Assembly (NCBI GenBank): GCA_043810355.1
Contig: JBDROB010000033.1
Coordinates: 1-5,906, forward strand
Direction of reading: 5' to 3'
Source of the DNA: JAZDHV01 sp043810355
Lineage (GTDB): Archaea; Nanobdellota; Nanobdellia; Woesearchaeales; JAGVYU01
Length of the DNA stretch: 5,906 nucleotides
Part shown: positions 1-4,848 of the stretch, one piece after another
Numbering within the stretch: position 1 is the stretch's first letter
Layout: each line of letters begins with the position of its first letter
Notes under the pieces: model-generated
The model's input: only the letters and a program-made list of their open reading frames with translations
Told to the model about the DNA's origin: nothing
Databases searched by the model: none
Position numbers and translations under genes: made by a program

Positions 1-50
1 TTGTGTGAGAGCCACACAACAAGGAGAAATACCTTTCAGACGCTGTCTGA
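1..50. other. Three consecutive perfect hairpins, possible structured RNA or tail of an edge gene
   Basis: Three back-to-back inverted repeats fill the window edge: TTGTGTG/CACACAA (1-7 with 13-19, 5-base loop), AAGG/CCTT (21-24 with 32-35, 7-base loop) and TCAGAC/GTCTGA (36-41 with 45-50, 3-base loop). GC over 1-60 is 28 of 60, clearly higher than the surrounding sequence, as expected for a folded RNA in an A+T-rich archaeon. It is not a recognisable tRNA: there is no T-arm GTTC and no U33-type anticodon loop. The stretch is also open in several frames. Plus frame 1 runs from the edge to TAA at 91-93, plus frame 2 to TGA at 131-133, and a minus frame starts at ATG 58-56. It could therefore be the end or start of a truncated gene. 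I cannot decide between these, and no family is recognised. Confidence 0.4.
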
Positions 51-85
51 CAATCCATACACGTTTCTTAAAATTAAGCCTATAC

Positions 86-114
86 ATAATTAACCACCCA
101 AAGTGGTTAATTAT
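86..114. terminator. 12-bp perfect palindrome, candidate bidirectional terminator after ftsY
   Basis: ATAATTAACCAC (86-97) and GTGGTTAATTAT (103-114) form a perfect 12-bp stem with a 5-base CCAAA loop, lying 46 bases past the ftsY stop. It also overlaps the TAA at 91-93 that would end a possible plus-strand gene entering from the left edge, so it may separate two convergent genes. A 7-bp outer inverted repeat flanks it: CACGTTT 60-66 and AAACGTG 126-132. Archaeal termination depends mostly on U-tracts, so the hairpin could instead be a protein-binding palindrome or an mRNA 3'-end stabiliser. The structure is certain; its role is inferred. Confidence 0.45.
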
Positions 115-123
115 AGCGGAACT

Positions 124-128
124 AAAAA
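124..128 (-). terminator. T5 tract downstream of ftsY
   Basis: On the ftsY coding strand the sequence 33 bases after the stop reads CGTTTTTAG. It follows a U-rich TTCTTCTTTAAAATTTTG stretch between it and the stop. Archaeal RNA polymerase terminates at such T-runs, so this is the most likely 3' end of the orf53-pfdA-ftsY transcript, with the palindrome at 86-114 as a possible backup. Position is read directly; function is inferred. Confidence 0.4.
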
Positions 129-160
129 CGTGATACTACAAAATTTTAAAGAAGAATCAA

Positions 161-1765
161 TCATGCAATGAAAATACTACCCACTATTTCATTTGAGTCA
201 AATGCCTTAATATCACCATATTCCTGGCCTGTCCCAATAAAAAGGATTGGTTTTTTTGTGATAAAACTTACAGAGATAGCTGCCCCTCCTTTCTCATCAA
301 TATCAGCTTTTGACAATATGATCCCATCTATGGATATTGCCTCATCAAAAACCTTAGCCTGCTCAACACAATCATTGCCTGTGATGCTCTCTCCAACAAA
401 TATTTTTAGGTCAGGTTTGGCAACTCTCACAATCTTTTTCATCTCTTCAGTAAGATTTTGGTTTGAATGCATCCTTCCAGCTGTATCAATAAGGACAACC
501 TCTATATTCTTTGCTTCAGCATGCTTGATAGCATCAAATGCAACTGCAGCAGGATCACTCCCATAATCATGCTTGATCATCTTTATCTTAAGGTTGTCTG
601 CATGCTCCTGAAGCTGGTCTATTGCAGCAGCCCTGAAAGTGTCTGCAGCAGCCAAGACCACACTATATCCTTTTTTTAGCATCATATTTGCGATCTTAGC
701 AATTGTTGTGGTCTTGCCGCTTCCGTTTATGCCTAAAAAGCAGATGACAAAAGGCTTTTTCTTTTTTTTCTTCTCTTCAATCATATCAAAAATATTGATA
801 TTATTATCTATAAAAAGATCCTCAACAGACTGCTTTAAGCTGCCAATAATCTTATTCTCAATATCCCCTCTTCTGATTGGCTTGTCAACAATATTCTCTT
901 TTAAGTCTAGTTTGATCTTATCAATCACTTCAAGTGCAACATTATTTTCAAGCAAGGATATCTCTAAATCTTCAAATATTGTGTCAAACTGCTTTTCAGA
1001 AATCTTTTTCATAACAACTGATTCTGCAATCTTCTTAAACAATCCTTTCTTCTCCTCTACTTGCCCTTTTTCAGTGCTAGGCTCTGCAGCTGCTGATTGC
1101 TCTTCTTCTTGCTCCTTTGGTTCTGGATAAGGTTCATCAGCATCTGATTCTTTTTGCAGGATATCGATCTCCTCTACTTGCTCTTTTTCTTCCTCAAGTC
1201 CTTCTTCCTCAAGTCCTTCTTCCTCAACTCTTTTTTCTTCAGATTGTTTCCCTTTAGTCTTGTCATCCTTGACCTTGATTTCAACATAATCATCAACATC
1301 ATCCTTGACCTTCTCCTTTTTCTTGAAGAATCTGTCTTTTATTGAGCCAATAAAACTTTTTTTATCTTCTACATCCCTATTATCCTCAAATACCTCGACT
1401 TCTTCATGGAATATCTTCTTTTCTTCAGGATGTTTTTTAGAATAATCAGGTTTTTCAGTAACTTTTGAATCTTCCTTGGCTTCTTTCTTGATTTCTTTCT
1501 TGAAACCTGGTCTTGCAAGTGGCTCATCTAACTGTTCAATCCCAAGATCAAAATCTTCTTCATTAATATTAACGTTTGGAAGCTCTGGCTCTTCAATAAT
1601 ATCTATTCCCAGATCTTCACTCTCATCCTTGAATTCTTCTGTAGTCTCTTCCTTAGCCTCTTCCTGATCTTGACCAGAAGGTTCTACATCCTCTGCTTCT
1701 TTTCTTATTTTATCAGAAATATTTGCTATTGTGCTTTTTAATTTTTCTTTAAGAAATTTAAACAT
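161..1765 (-). CDS. ftsY: Signal recognition particle receptor FtsY with very long acidic N-terminal region
   Basis: FtsY is the SRP receptor GTPase. It pairs with SRP54 at the membrane and hands translating ribosomes to the Sec translocon. The 534-residue protein begins with a basic amphipathic helix (residues 1-20), a usual membrane-contact segment. A charged, Glu/Lys-rich low-complexity region follows to about residue 238, then the helical N domain (about 240-330). The GTPase domain shows P-loop GINGSGKT 345-352, DTFRAAA 375-381, DTAGR 427-431, SKAD 485-488 (the TKxD base-recognition motif with Ser for Thr) and GTGQEYGDI 511-519. The NG core is complete; archaeal FtsY proteins are usually about 300-400 residues, so the excess is all in the acidic region, which contains DNA-level repeats. 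ATG 1765 follows the prefoldin stop by one base and has TGAGG six bases upstream. Identity is secure. Confidence 0.97.
   Translation of the reverse strand: MFKFLKEKLKSTIANISDKIRKEAEDVEPSGQDQEEAKEETTEEFKDESEDLGIDIIEEPELPNVNINEEDFDLGIEQLDEPLARPGFKKEIKKEAKEDSKVTEKPDYSKKHPEEKKIFHEEVEVFEDNRDVEDKKSFIGSIKDRFFKKKEKVKDDVDDYVEIKVKDDKTKGKQSEEKRVEEEGLEEEGLEEEKEQVEEIDILQKESDADEPYPEPKEQEEEQSAAAEPSTEKGQVEEKKGLFKKIAESVVMKKISEKQFDTIFEDLEISLLENNVALEVIDKIKLDLKENIVDKPIRRGDIENKIIGSLKQSVEDLFIDNNINIFDMIEEKKKKKKPFVICFLGINGSGKTTTIAKIANMMLKKGYSVVLAAADTFRAAAIDQLQEHADNLKIKMIKHDYGSDPAAVAFDAIKHAEAKNIEVVLIDTAGRMHSNQNLTEEMKKIVRVAKPDLKIFVGESITGNDCVEQAKVFDEAISIDGIILSKADIDEKGGAAISVSFITKKPILFIGTGQEYGDIKAFDSNEIVGSIFIA
1051..1189. 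repeat. 22-bp dispersed direct repeat inside ftsY
   Basis: The 22 bases at 1051-1072 recur at 1168-1189 with a single difference (C versus T at the 15th base). Both encode EK-G/E-QVEE in the same reading frame (residues about 232-238 and 193-199). With the 15-bp tandem repeat, this suggests the acidic region grew by segmental duplication. Confidence 0.8.
1187..1227. repeat. 15-bp tandem repeat inside ftsY
   Basis: A 15-base unit (cttcctcaagtcctt on the plus strand) repeats about 2.7 times. In the ftsY frame it encodes EEEGL-EEEGL-EEE (residues 181-193) in the acidic region. The period is a multiple of three, so copy-number change would lengthen or shorten the linker without breaking the frame. 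Confidence 0.85.
1263..1312. repeat. 14-bp direct repeat inside ftsY
   Basis: TCATCCTTGACCTT occurs at 1263-1276 and again at 1299-1312, 36 bases apart and in frame, giving KVKDD twice (about residues 152-168). This is a third sign of internal duplication in the FtsY acidic region. Confidence 0.7.
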
Positions 1766-1766
1766 T

Positions 1767-2174
1767 TTATTCCTCAGATTCCTCTTGAAGCTCTGATTGA
1801 AGATTTATAGCTTTTTCAATCAATTCATTTATCCTTTCTCCCAATGATTTCTTGAGATCTTCCATCTCTTTAACCTGATAATCAAGTATTTCTTTTGTTT
1901 TCTCATTAGTCTTCTCCACCATAACACTTGATCCTACATTAAGAATAACATTATTGGAATCAGCTAATTTAGCCTTCAGAAATATGCCAGAAGTAATTGG
2001 CACTAAAATCTCTGTGCCTTCTTTTTTTCCCTTAAGCTCATCAAGGGCTTCAACAACAGAGATTATATTGTCATTATGATTATCAATTGACTCAAACTGC
2101 TTTTGAGTCTCTTTTATCTGCTGGTCAATAATTGACAATTGGATATACTTTTCCTTTTTTTCTTCTTCCTTCAT
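1767..2174 (-). CDS. pfdA: Prefoldin subunit alpha
   Basis: This is the alpha subunit of the prefoldin (GimC) hexamer, which holds unfolded proteins between coiled-coil tentacles and passes them to the group II chaperonin in the cytoplasm. The 135 residues show the family layout: a helical coiled-coil arm (about 3-48), a beta-hairpin core (about 52-88) and a second coiled coil (about 89-133). The core carries the characteristic segment TEILVPITSGIFLKAKL at 54-70, then VILNVGSSVMVEK. Length is normal. The start overlaps the stop of the upstream 53-codon ORF in an ATGA, so translation is probably coupled. The weak GGGAAA before the ATG supports dependence on that coupling. ftsY follows after one base; a pfdA-ftsY pairing is common in archaea. 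Confidence 0.95.
   Translation of the reverse strand: MKEEEKKEKYIQLSIIDQQIKETQKQFESIDNHNDNIISVVEALDELKGKKEGTEILVPITSGIFLKAKLADSNNVILNVGSSVMVEKTNEKTKEILDYQVKEMEDLKKSLGERINELIEKAINLQSELQEESEE
1772..1776 (-). promoter_or_regulatory. Shine-Dalgarno of ftsY
   Basis: TGAGG lies inside the last codons of pfdA, six bases before the ftsY ATG. It fixes the ftsY start despite the one-base intergenic gap and suggests direct re-initiation from the prefoldin cistron. Confidence 0.7.
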
Positions 2175-2332
2175 TTTAATTTCCCAATCAATGCCTTTAA
2201 AAAATCATCATACTCTTCTTCACCCTTTAACATGACAATATCGTGTTGGACAATATTCTTGTCCTTTTCAAACTCTTTTAATTCATTTTGCAACAAACTA
2301 ATCAACAAATCCTTTTCCATCCTGTTTATCAT
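2171..2332 (-). CDS. Unrecognised 53-residue protein ahead of prefoldin alpha
   Basis: This small ORF begins at ATG 2332 and ends in a TGA that overlaps the pfdA start as ATGA. A GGGTGAT sequence, complementary to the 16S tail, ends three bases before the ATG, and a TATA-like box lies about 45 bases upstream. The product is charged and probably all-helical, with a Leu-rich amphipathic stretch near residues 5-22, a short break with VQHDIVMLKG, and a basic helical end (KALIGKLK). There is no Cys, signal peptide or membrane segment. In many archaea the gene before pfdA-ftsY encodes ribosomal protein L18a/LX, but I see no L18a features here. An internal ATG at codon 5 is a less likely start because its AGG directly abuts it. 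I do not recognise the family; the start signals and overlap are the reasons for calling it real. Confidence 0.65.
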   Translation of the reverse strand: MINRMEKDLLISLLQNELKEFEKDKNIVQHDIVMLKGEEEYDDFLKALIGKLK

Positions 2333-2335
2333 TAA

Positions 2336-2342
2336 ATCACCC
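2336..2342 (-). promoter_or_regulatory. Shine-Dalgarno of the 53-codon ORF
   Basis: GGGTGAT contains GGTGAT, an exact complement of ATCACC near the 16S 3' end, three bases before ATG 2332. It selects that ATG over the one at codon 5. The same GGTGAT type is used by the plus-strand gene at 5832. Confidence 0.6.
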
Positions 2343-2371
2343 TTTGATATAATACAAAGAAGTATATTCTA

Positions 2372-2380
2372 CTTTAAAAG
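2372..2380 (-). promoter_or_regulatory. TATA box of the orf53-pfdA-ftsY unit
   Basis: CTTTTAAAG is preceded by an A-rich AACAAAAAAC that suits a TFB recognition element. Its centre is about 26 bases before 2350, which would give a leader of roughly 16-18 bases carrying the Shine-Dalgarno. It sits in the 68-base gap after the PAC2 stop, so this unit is probably transcribed independently of PAC2. Confidence 0.5.
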
Positions 2381-2400
2381 GTTTTTTGTTTTTACGAGAA

Positions 2401-3183
2401 TTACCCGATATAATCAGCATTAGGATTGTCTTTATTTAATTTATCAGACCTTGATGCCTTGATCATCTGCTCTGCTTTTTTCATAAGAATATGTTCAATA
2501 TCGCTCTCTTCTGCTGATAACTTGTTCAAATCAATATTCAATCCAAAACGCTTGTTAAGTATTACCAAGACTTTCTTGGCACCATTTACTCCAGAGTAAA
2601 AAGGATGTCCATAAGTCTCAGCAAGAAAGCCTATGCCTTCAATATCTCTTTTTTTAGCCATACCAAGGAGAAGGCCTGAAACACCCATTATCGGACCTAT
2701 TTTGCCAAATAGTCTAGTTTCAAGCTTGTTTCCATCCTTGTACCTATCAATGATATTCTTAGAATTGGCAGTGCAATAAACTTTTGGTGATTTAGGTATC
2801 TCTTGCAGTCCAACTCCACCGATTGTGATTATCTCCTTGACATTATGACTTTTGCATATGTCTAAAATGATTTCACAAAATTTGTAACTGCTTACCTCAT
2901 CTAAAGGCTGTATGTCACCTGCCAAAATCAACAGATCAACTTTCTTTACCTTTAGATGATATAAGCTAATATCAGGAAGATCCACTAAATTTTTCTCATT
3001 AACAAAAACAGTGTTTGGAAGAGAATAAGAGAAAAATGAAATCATCTTTTTTGCCTTTAGTTCTTGAATTATAAAATCCACAGAAATCTTTCCAATATTA
3101 CCTATTCCAGGAAGACCCTCAATGAAAACAGGATCATTTAGTTTTGGAAATTCTGAAAATTCAGTTATCTGCCAGTTATCCAT
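2401..3183 (-). CDS. PAC2-family protein (proteasome assembly chaperone-like, COG2047 type)
   Basis: This 260-residue protein has the hallmarks of the archaeal PAC2 family, related to the eukaryotic proteasome assembly chaperone PAC2. Visible signatures are EGLPGIGNIGK at 22-32, LILAGDIQP near 85-93, IGGVG 121-125, GPIMGVSGLLLG 163-174 and AETYGHP 188-194, followed by a helical, charged tail. Archaeal relatives have been linked to proteasome assembly, but the job of this subgroup is not settled; older annotations call it ATP-grasp-like. The C-terminus is YIG, which is not a strict HbYX motif because Tyr is third from the end, so proteasome docking through its tail is unproven. It has its own TATA box and apparently a leaderless mRNA. 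It follows Nop10 after 67 bases, a frequent archaeal order. Confidence 0.92.
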   Translation of the reverse strand: MDNWQITEFSEFPKLNDPVFIEGLPGIGNIGKISVDFIIQELKAKKMISFFSYSLPNTVFVNEKNLVDLPDISLYHLKVKKVDLLILAGDIQPLDEVSSYKFCEIILDICKSHNVKEIITIGGVGLQEIPKSPKVYCTANSKNIIDRYKDGNKLETRLFGKIGPIMGVSGLLLGMAKKRDIEGIGFLAETYGHPFYSGVNGAKKVLVILNKRFGLNIDLNKLSAEESDIEHILMKKAEQMIKASRSDKLNKDNPNADYIG

Positions 3184-3205
3184 ATCAAAATAATATATTA
3201 AAGAA

Positions 3206-3215
3206 GTTTATAAAG
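3206..3215 (-). promoter_or_regulatory. TATA box of the PAC2 gene
   Basis: CTTTATAAAC is a close match to the archaeal TATA consensus, preceded by ACAAA as a possible TFB element. Its first T is 31 bases before ATG 3183, so transcription should begin at or within a few bases of the ATG. The intervening bases contain no Shine-Dalgarno, fitting a leaderless mRNA. Confidence 0.7.
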
Positions 3216-3250
3216 TTTGTTGTTAGAATATATAATAAAATATACTAGAA

Positions 3251-3424
3251 CTAAATCAATCCTTTATCTTCAATGCCATCTCTCTTGACTTTTCTCCTAT
3301 ATTCTCCATATTTGTCTTCAGGAGAATATTTAGGCGGAGCAGGAGAGACTGCCTTGCCACTGCAATCACAATCATCTTTCATAGTGTATTTGCCGCATTT
3401 CGAGCATTTTAGAATGTGTTTCAT
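3251..3424 (-). CDS. nop10: Nop10, H/ACA ribonucleoprotein subunit
   Basis: Nop10 is the small zinc-binding scaffold that joins Cbf5 in H/ACA RNPs, which pseudouridylate rRNA under guide RNAs. From ATG 3424 the protein is 57 residues, normal for the family. The N-terminal ribbon carries C7 and C10, then C19 and C21. The linker has the signature APPKYSPEDKYGEYRRKVKR (29-48), which contacts Cbf5 in known structures. The second cysteine pair is C-X-C rather than the C-X2-C of well-studied archaeal Nop10. A TTG nine bases upstream would add MIK, but homologues begin near MKHILKC, so ATG 3424 is preferred. There is only a weak TTGAT upstream, and the ATG lies 11 bases past the aIF2-alpha stop, so re-initiation is likely. 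Confidence 0.95.
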   Translation of the reverse strand: MKHILKCSKCGKYTMKDDCDCSGKAVSPAPPKYSPEDKYGEYRRKVKRDGIEDKGLI

Positions 3425-3435
3425 TTTAATCAAGA

Positions 3436-4218
3436 CTATTTTGACTGCTCCCTTTCAAAGATTATCTCACCTTCATTCTTTTCAACATCTTTTGTGACTG
3501 ATTTCACCAATTTATCAAGAATCTTCTCTGCATCCTTATAATTTGAGTCTGTTATGATAAAATGATATTTTCCAGATCCGCTATATTTCATCTTTATCTT
3601 TTCATCAATCTTTTCCCCTTTTATCAGAGCTTTCTTGATTAAATCAATTCCGCCAGGCTGATAAAATTTAATGCTAAATCTGCCTTTTATTGTCACTTCT
3701 GGAGGAGTCATCCTCTGCTTGATCAATTCAGTCAATTCTTTTGAAAGAACCTTGTCAATCCCAATATCATCAATATTTGCATAATCACTAGACACTTCCT
3801 GGAAGAATTCGCTTAATGAACCATATTCTTTTGAAATCTTATTATATATCTCAAGGTAAATCTCTTTTGAATCTTTTTTGTTTGACTCAGCGACTAATTC
3901 AACAATCTTTTCAGCCAACTGCTCTTGCTTAATCTCCTCGATCTTTCCTTTTTTTTGCCTTTCATTAACCCTTCTAAGACTAAGGTCAATATGCCCTTTA
4001 TCTTCATTCACCTTAAGAACAACACATACTACTTTTTTCCCTTCTTTCACAAAATCTCTTATATTCCTGATCCTTCCAGGGCTGACTTCAGAAATATGGA
4101 TCAGGCCAGATTTTTTGTACTCATCAAGATCTACAAAAACAGAATGATGAAAAATCTTTGTGACAGTACAAAGAACGAGCTCACTTTCCTCAGGAAAACC
4201 TTGTTTTAATAAAAACAT
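3436..4218 (-). CDS. eif2a: Translation initiation factor 2 subunit alpha (aIF2-alpha)
   Basis: This is the alpha subunit of the aIF2 heterotrimer, which delivers initiator Met-tRNA to the small ribosomal subunit. Its 260 residues are close to the archaeal norm. Residues about 12-87 form the S1-type OB fold (LVLCTVTKIFHHSVFVDL, GLIHISEVS, GHIDLSLRRV). A helical middle domain follows to about 170, and a C-terminal alpha-beta domain (about 174-255) is the part that binds the gamma subunit in known structures. The loop SEVSPGRIRNI places Ser43 and Ser46 where eukaryotic eIF2-alpha has Ser48 and Ser51. ATG 4218 immediately follows the S27e stop with no spacer, and a perfect GGAGGT lies ten bases upstream within S27e. 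Nop10 follows closely in the same unit. Confidence 0.98.
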   Translation of the reverse strand: MFLLKQGFPEESELVLCTVTKIFHHSVFVDLDEYKKSGLIHISEVSPGRIRNIRDFVKEGKKVVCVVLKVNEDKGHIDLSLRRVNERQKKGKIEEIKQEQLAEKIVELVAESNKKDSKEIYLEIYNKISKEYGSLSEFFQEVSSDYANIDDIGIDKVLSKELTELIKQRMTPPEVTIKGRFSIKFYQPGGIDLIKKALIKGEKIDEKIKMKYSGSGKYHFIITDSNYKDAEKILDKLVKSVTKDVEKNEGEIIFEREQSK

Positions 4219-4401
4219 TTATTCTAAAACCTCCAATATCCTTGCTTTTACCTTTGACTTACCGCCAGTCGGATCTGACAGGACCTTTCCGCAGACCAAG
4301 CATTTCACCTCAGAGCTTCCCTTGCCAAAAGTGATCTGCTCATTCTTGCATTTTGGACACCTGAGCTTTATGAACTTGCTTGTAGGATCATTTCTTATCA
4401 T
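4219..4401 (-). CDS. rps27e: Small ribosomal subunit protein S27e
   Basis: S27e is a zinc-ribbon protein of the archaeal and eukaryotic 30S/40S subunit. The 60 residues include a C-X2-C-X15-C-X2-C site (C15, C18, C34, C37) with family segments KLRCPKCKNEQITF and KCLVCGKVLSDPTGGK, and the usual ending ILEVLE. Length is typical. ATG 4401 is fixed by GGAGGT six bases upstream. Its own TATA box makes it the first gene of the S27e-aIF2-alpha-Nop10 unit, and its last codons contain the Shine-Dalgarno of the next gene. Confidence 0.97.
   Translation of the reverse strand: MIRNDPTSKFIKLRCPKCKNEQITFGKGSSEVKCLVCGKVLSDPTGGKSKVKARILEVLE
4229..4234 (-). promoter_or_regulatory. Shine-Dalgarno of aIF2-alpha inside the S27e coding region
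   Basis: GGAGGT is a full match to the anti-Shine-Dalgarno and is read as part of the Leu-Glu-Val codons near the S27e C-terminus. It lies ten bases before ATG 4218, so the conserved ILEVLE ending doubles as the ribosome-binding site of the next gene. Confidence 0.75.
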
Positions 4402-4407
4402 TTTTAA

Positions 4408-4413
4408 ACCTCC
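4408..4413 (-). promoter_or_regulatory. Shine-Dalgarno of S27e
   Basis: A perfect GGAGGT sits six bases before ATG 4401, inside a short leader of about 25 bases predicted from the upstream TATA box. This unit is therefore leadered, unlike GINS, L44e and PAC2. Confidence 0.8.
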
Positions 4414-4446
4414 ATATTTAAACCTAAATAAGTGGTTGTATCAAGG

Positions 4447-4456
4447 TATTTATAAA
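4447..4456 (-). promoter_or_regulatory. TATA box of the S27e-aIF2-alpha-Nop10 unit
   Basis: TTTATAAATA, preceded by CCCAAAAG as a plausible TFB element, is the strongest TATA box in the window. Its centre is about 26 bases before 4426, predicting a leader of about 24-28 bases that contains GGAGGT. Confidence 0.75.
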
Positions 4457-4474
4457 CTTTTGGGATAGCCAATA

Positions 4475-4496
4475 ATAATAGAATTATAATAGAATT
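4475..4496. repeat. 11-bp perfect tandem duplication between L44e and S27e
   Basis: AATTCTATTAT (minus strand) occurs twice in direct succession, starting 13 bases past the L44e stop and ending 18 bases upstream of the S27e TATA box. It could be a regulator site, part of a U-rich termination region for L44e, or simple slippage. Only the repeat itself is certain. Confidence 0.7.
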
Positions 4497-4508
4497 CACT
4501 AAGAAAAT

Positions 4509-4817
4509 TTACTTAAACTCAACCTTTTTTGCTCTCTTGCCCTTTTTCTGGGTATGTGACTTTTTGCATTCCTTGCACTCATACCTCAAGTCAGTCTTTT
4601 TAGAAGTCTTTTTTCCAGCCCTCTTGAACTTATTGATTGCTGGCTTTGAATAACGGCCAAGATTGCCCATGCCTTTTGCTAATCCTCTTTTTCTAGCCCT
4701 GTACTTTGATCCCCTGCTCAAACTTCTTGGACCTCTCTTCTTGCTCTGTGAAACCTTATGACTAGTATGCTTTCTACAGAAAGGACAATACCTGTTCATT
4801 AGCTTTGGAATCTTCAT
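4509..4817 (-). CDS. rpl44e: Large ribosomal subunit protein L44e
   Basis: L44e (eL42) is a zinc-binding 50S protein near the E site, where it contacts deacylated tRNA. The 102 residues are very basic and show C-X2-C pairs C11/C14 and C81/C84. The signature RYCPFCRKHTSHKV lies near the start, and LGRYSKPAINKFKRAGKKT fills the conserved middle. It is slightly longer than the usual 92-95 residues, with a Lys-rich end. There is no Shine-Dalgarno before ATG 4817; the TATA box is 31 bases upstream, so the mRNA is probably leaderless. It lies 26 bases after the GINS stop and before S27e, the common archaeal order. Confidence 0.98.
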   Translation of the reverse strand: MKIPKLMNRYCPFCRKHTSHKVSQSKKRGPRSLSRGSKYRARKRGLAKGMGNLGRYSKPAINKFKRAGKKTSKKTDLRYECKECKKSHTQKKGKRAKKVEFK

Positions 4818-4838
4818 AGTATATAAGAATTAATAGTT

Positions 4839-4848
4839 TATTTTTAAA
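4839..4848 (-). promoter_or_regulatory. TATA box of L44e overlapping the GINS stop codon
   Basis: TTTAAAAATA begins in the last GINS codon and includes its TAA (4846-4844). Its first T is 31 bases before ATG 4817, the same spacing as for PAC2, predicting a start at or next to the ATG. No Shine-Dalgarno is present between them. Confidence 0.6.

Noticed and set aside
1..60. tRNA or C/D-box sRNA at the left edge
   Set aside because: No T-arm GTTC, no hairpin with a U33-type seven-base anticodon loop, and no RTGATGA C box; only a chance CTGA resembles a D box.
168..1130. Long plus-strand ORFs opposite ftsY
   Set aside because: They are antisense shadows of FtsY; their translations are Ser/Phe/Leu-rich as expected from the reverse of a Lys/Glu-rich gene, and they lack start signals.
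2171..2332. The 53-residue ORF as ribosomal protein L18a/LX
   Set aside because: Position suggests it, but the sequence is a charged helical protein without the basic beta-strand pattern of L18a.
2401..2412. HbYX proteasome-docking motif at the PAC2 C-terminus
   Set aside because: The end is Y-I-G, with Tyr third from last rather than second from last, so it does not meet the motif.
3251..3433. Nop10 starting at TTG 3433 (60 residues)
   Set aside because: The extra MIK has no support from the family, and a standard ATG at 3424 gives the expected MKHILKC start.
3878..4468. Plus-strand ORFs opposite aIF2-alpha and S27e
   Set aside because: They overlap securely identified genes in antisense and show no ribosome-binding site or recognisable domain.
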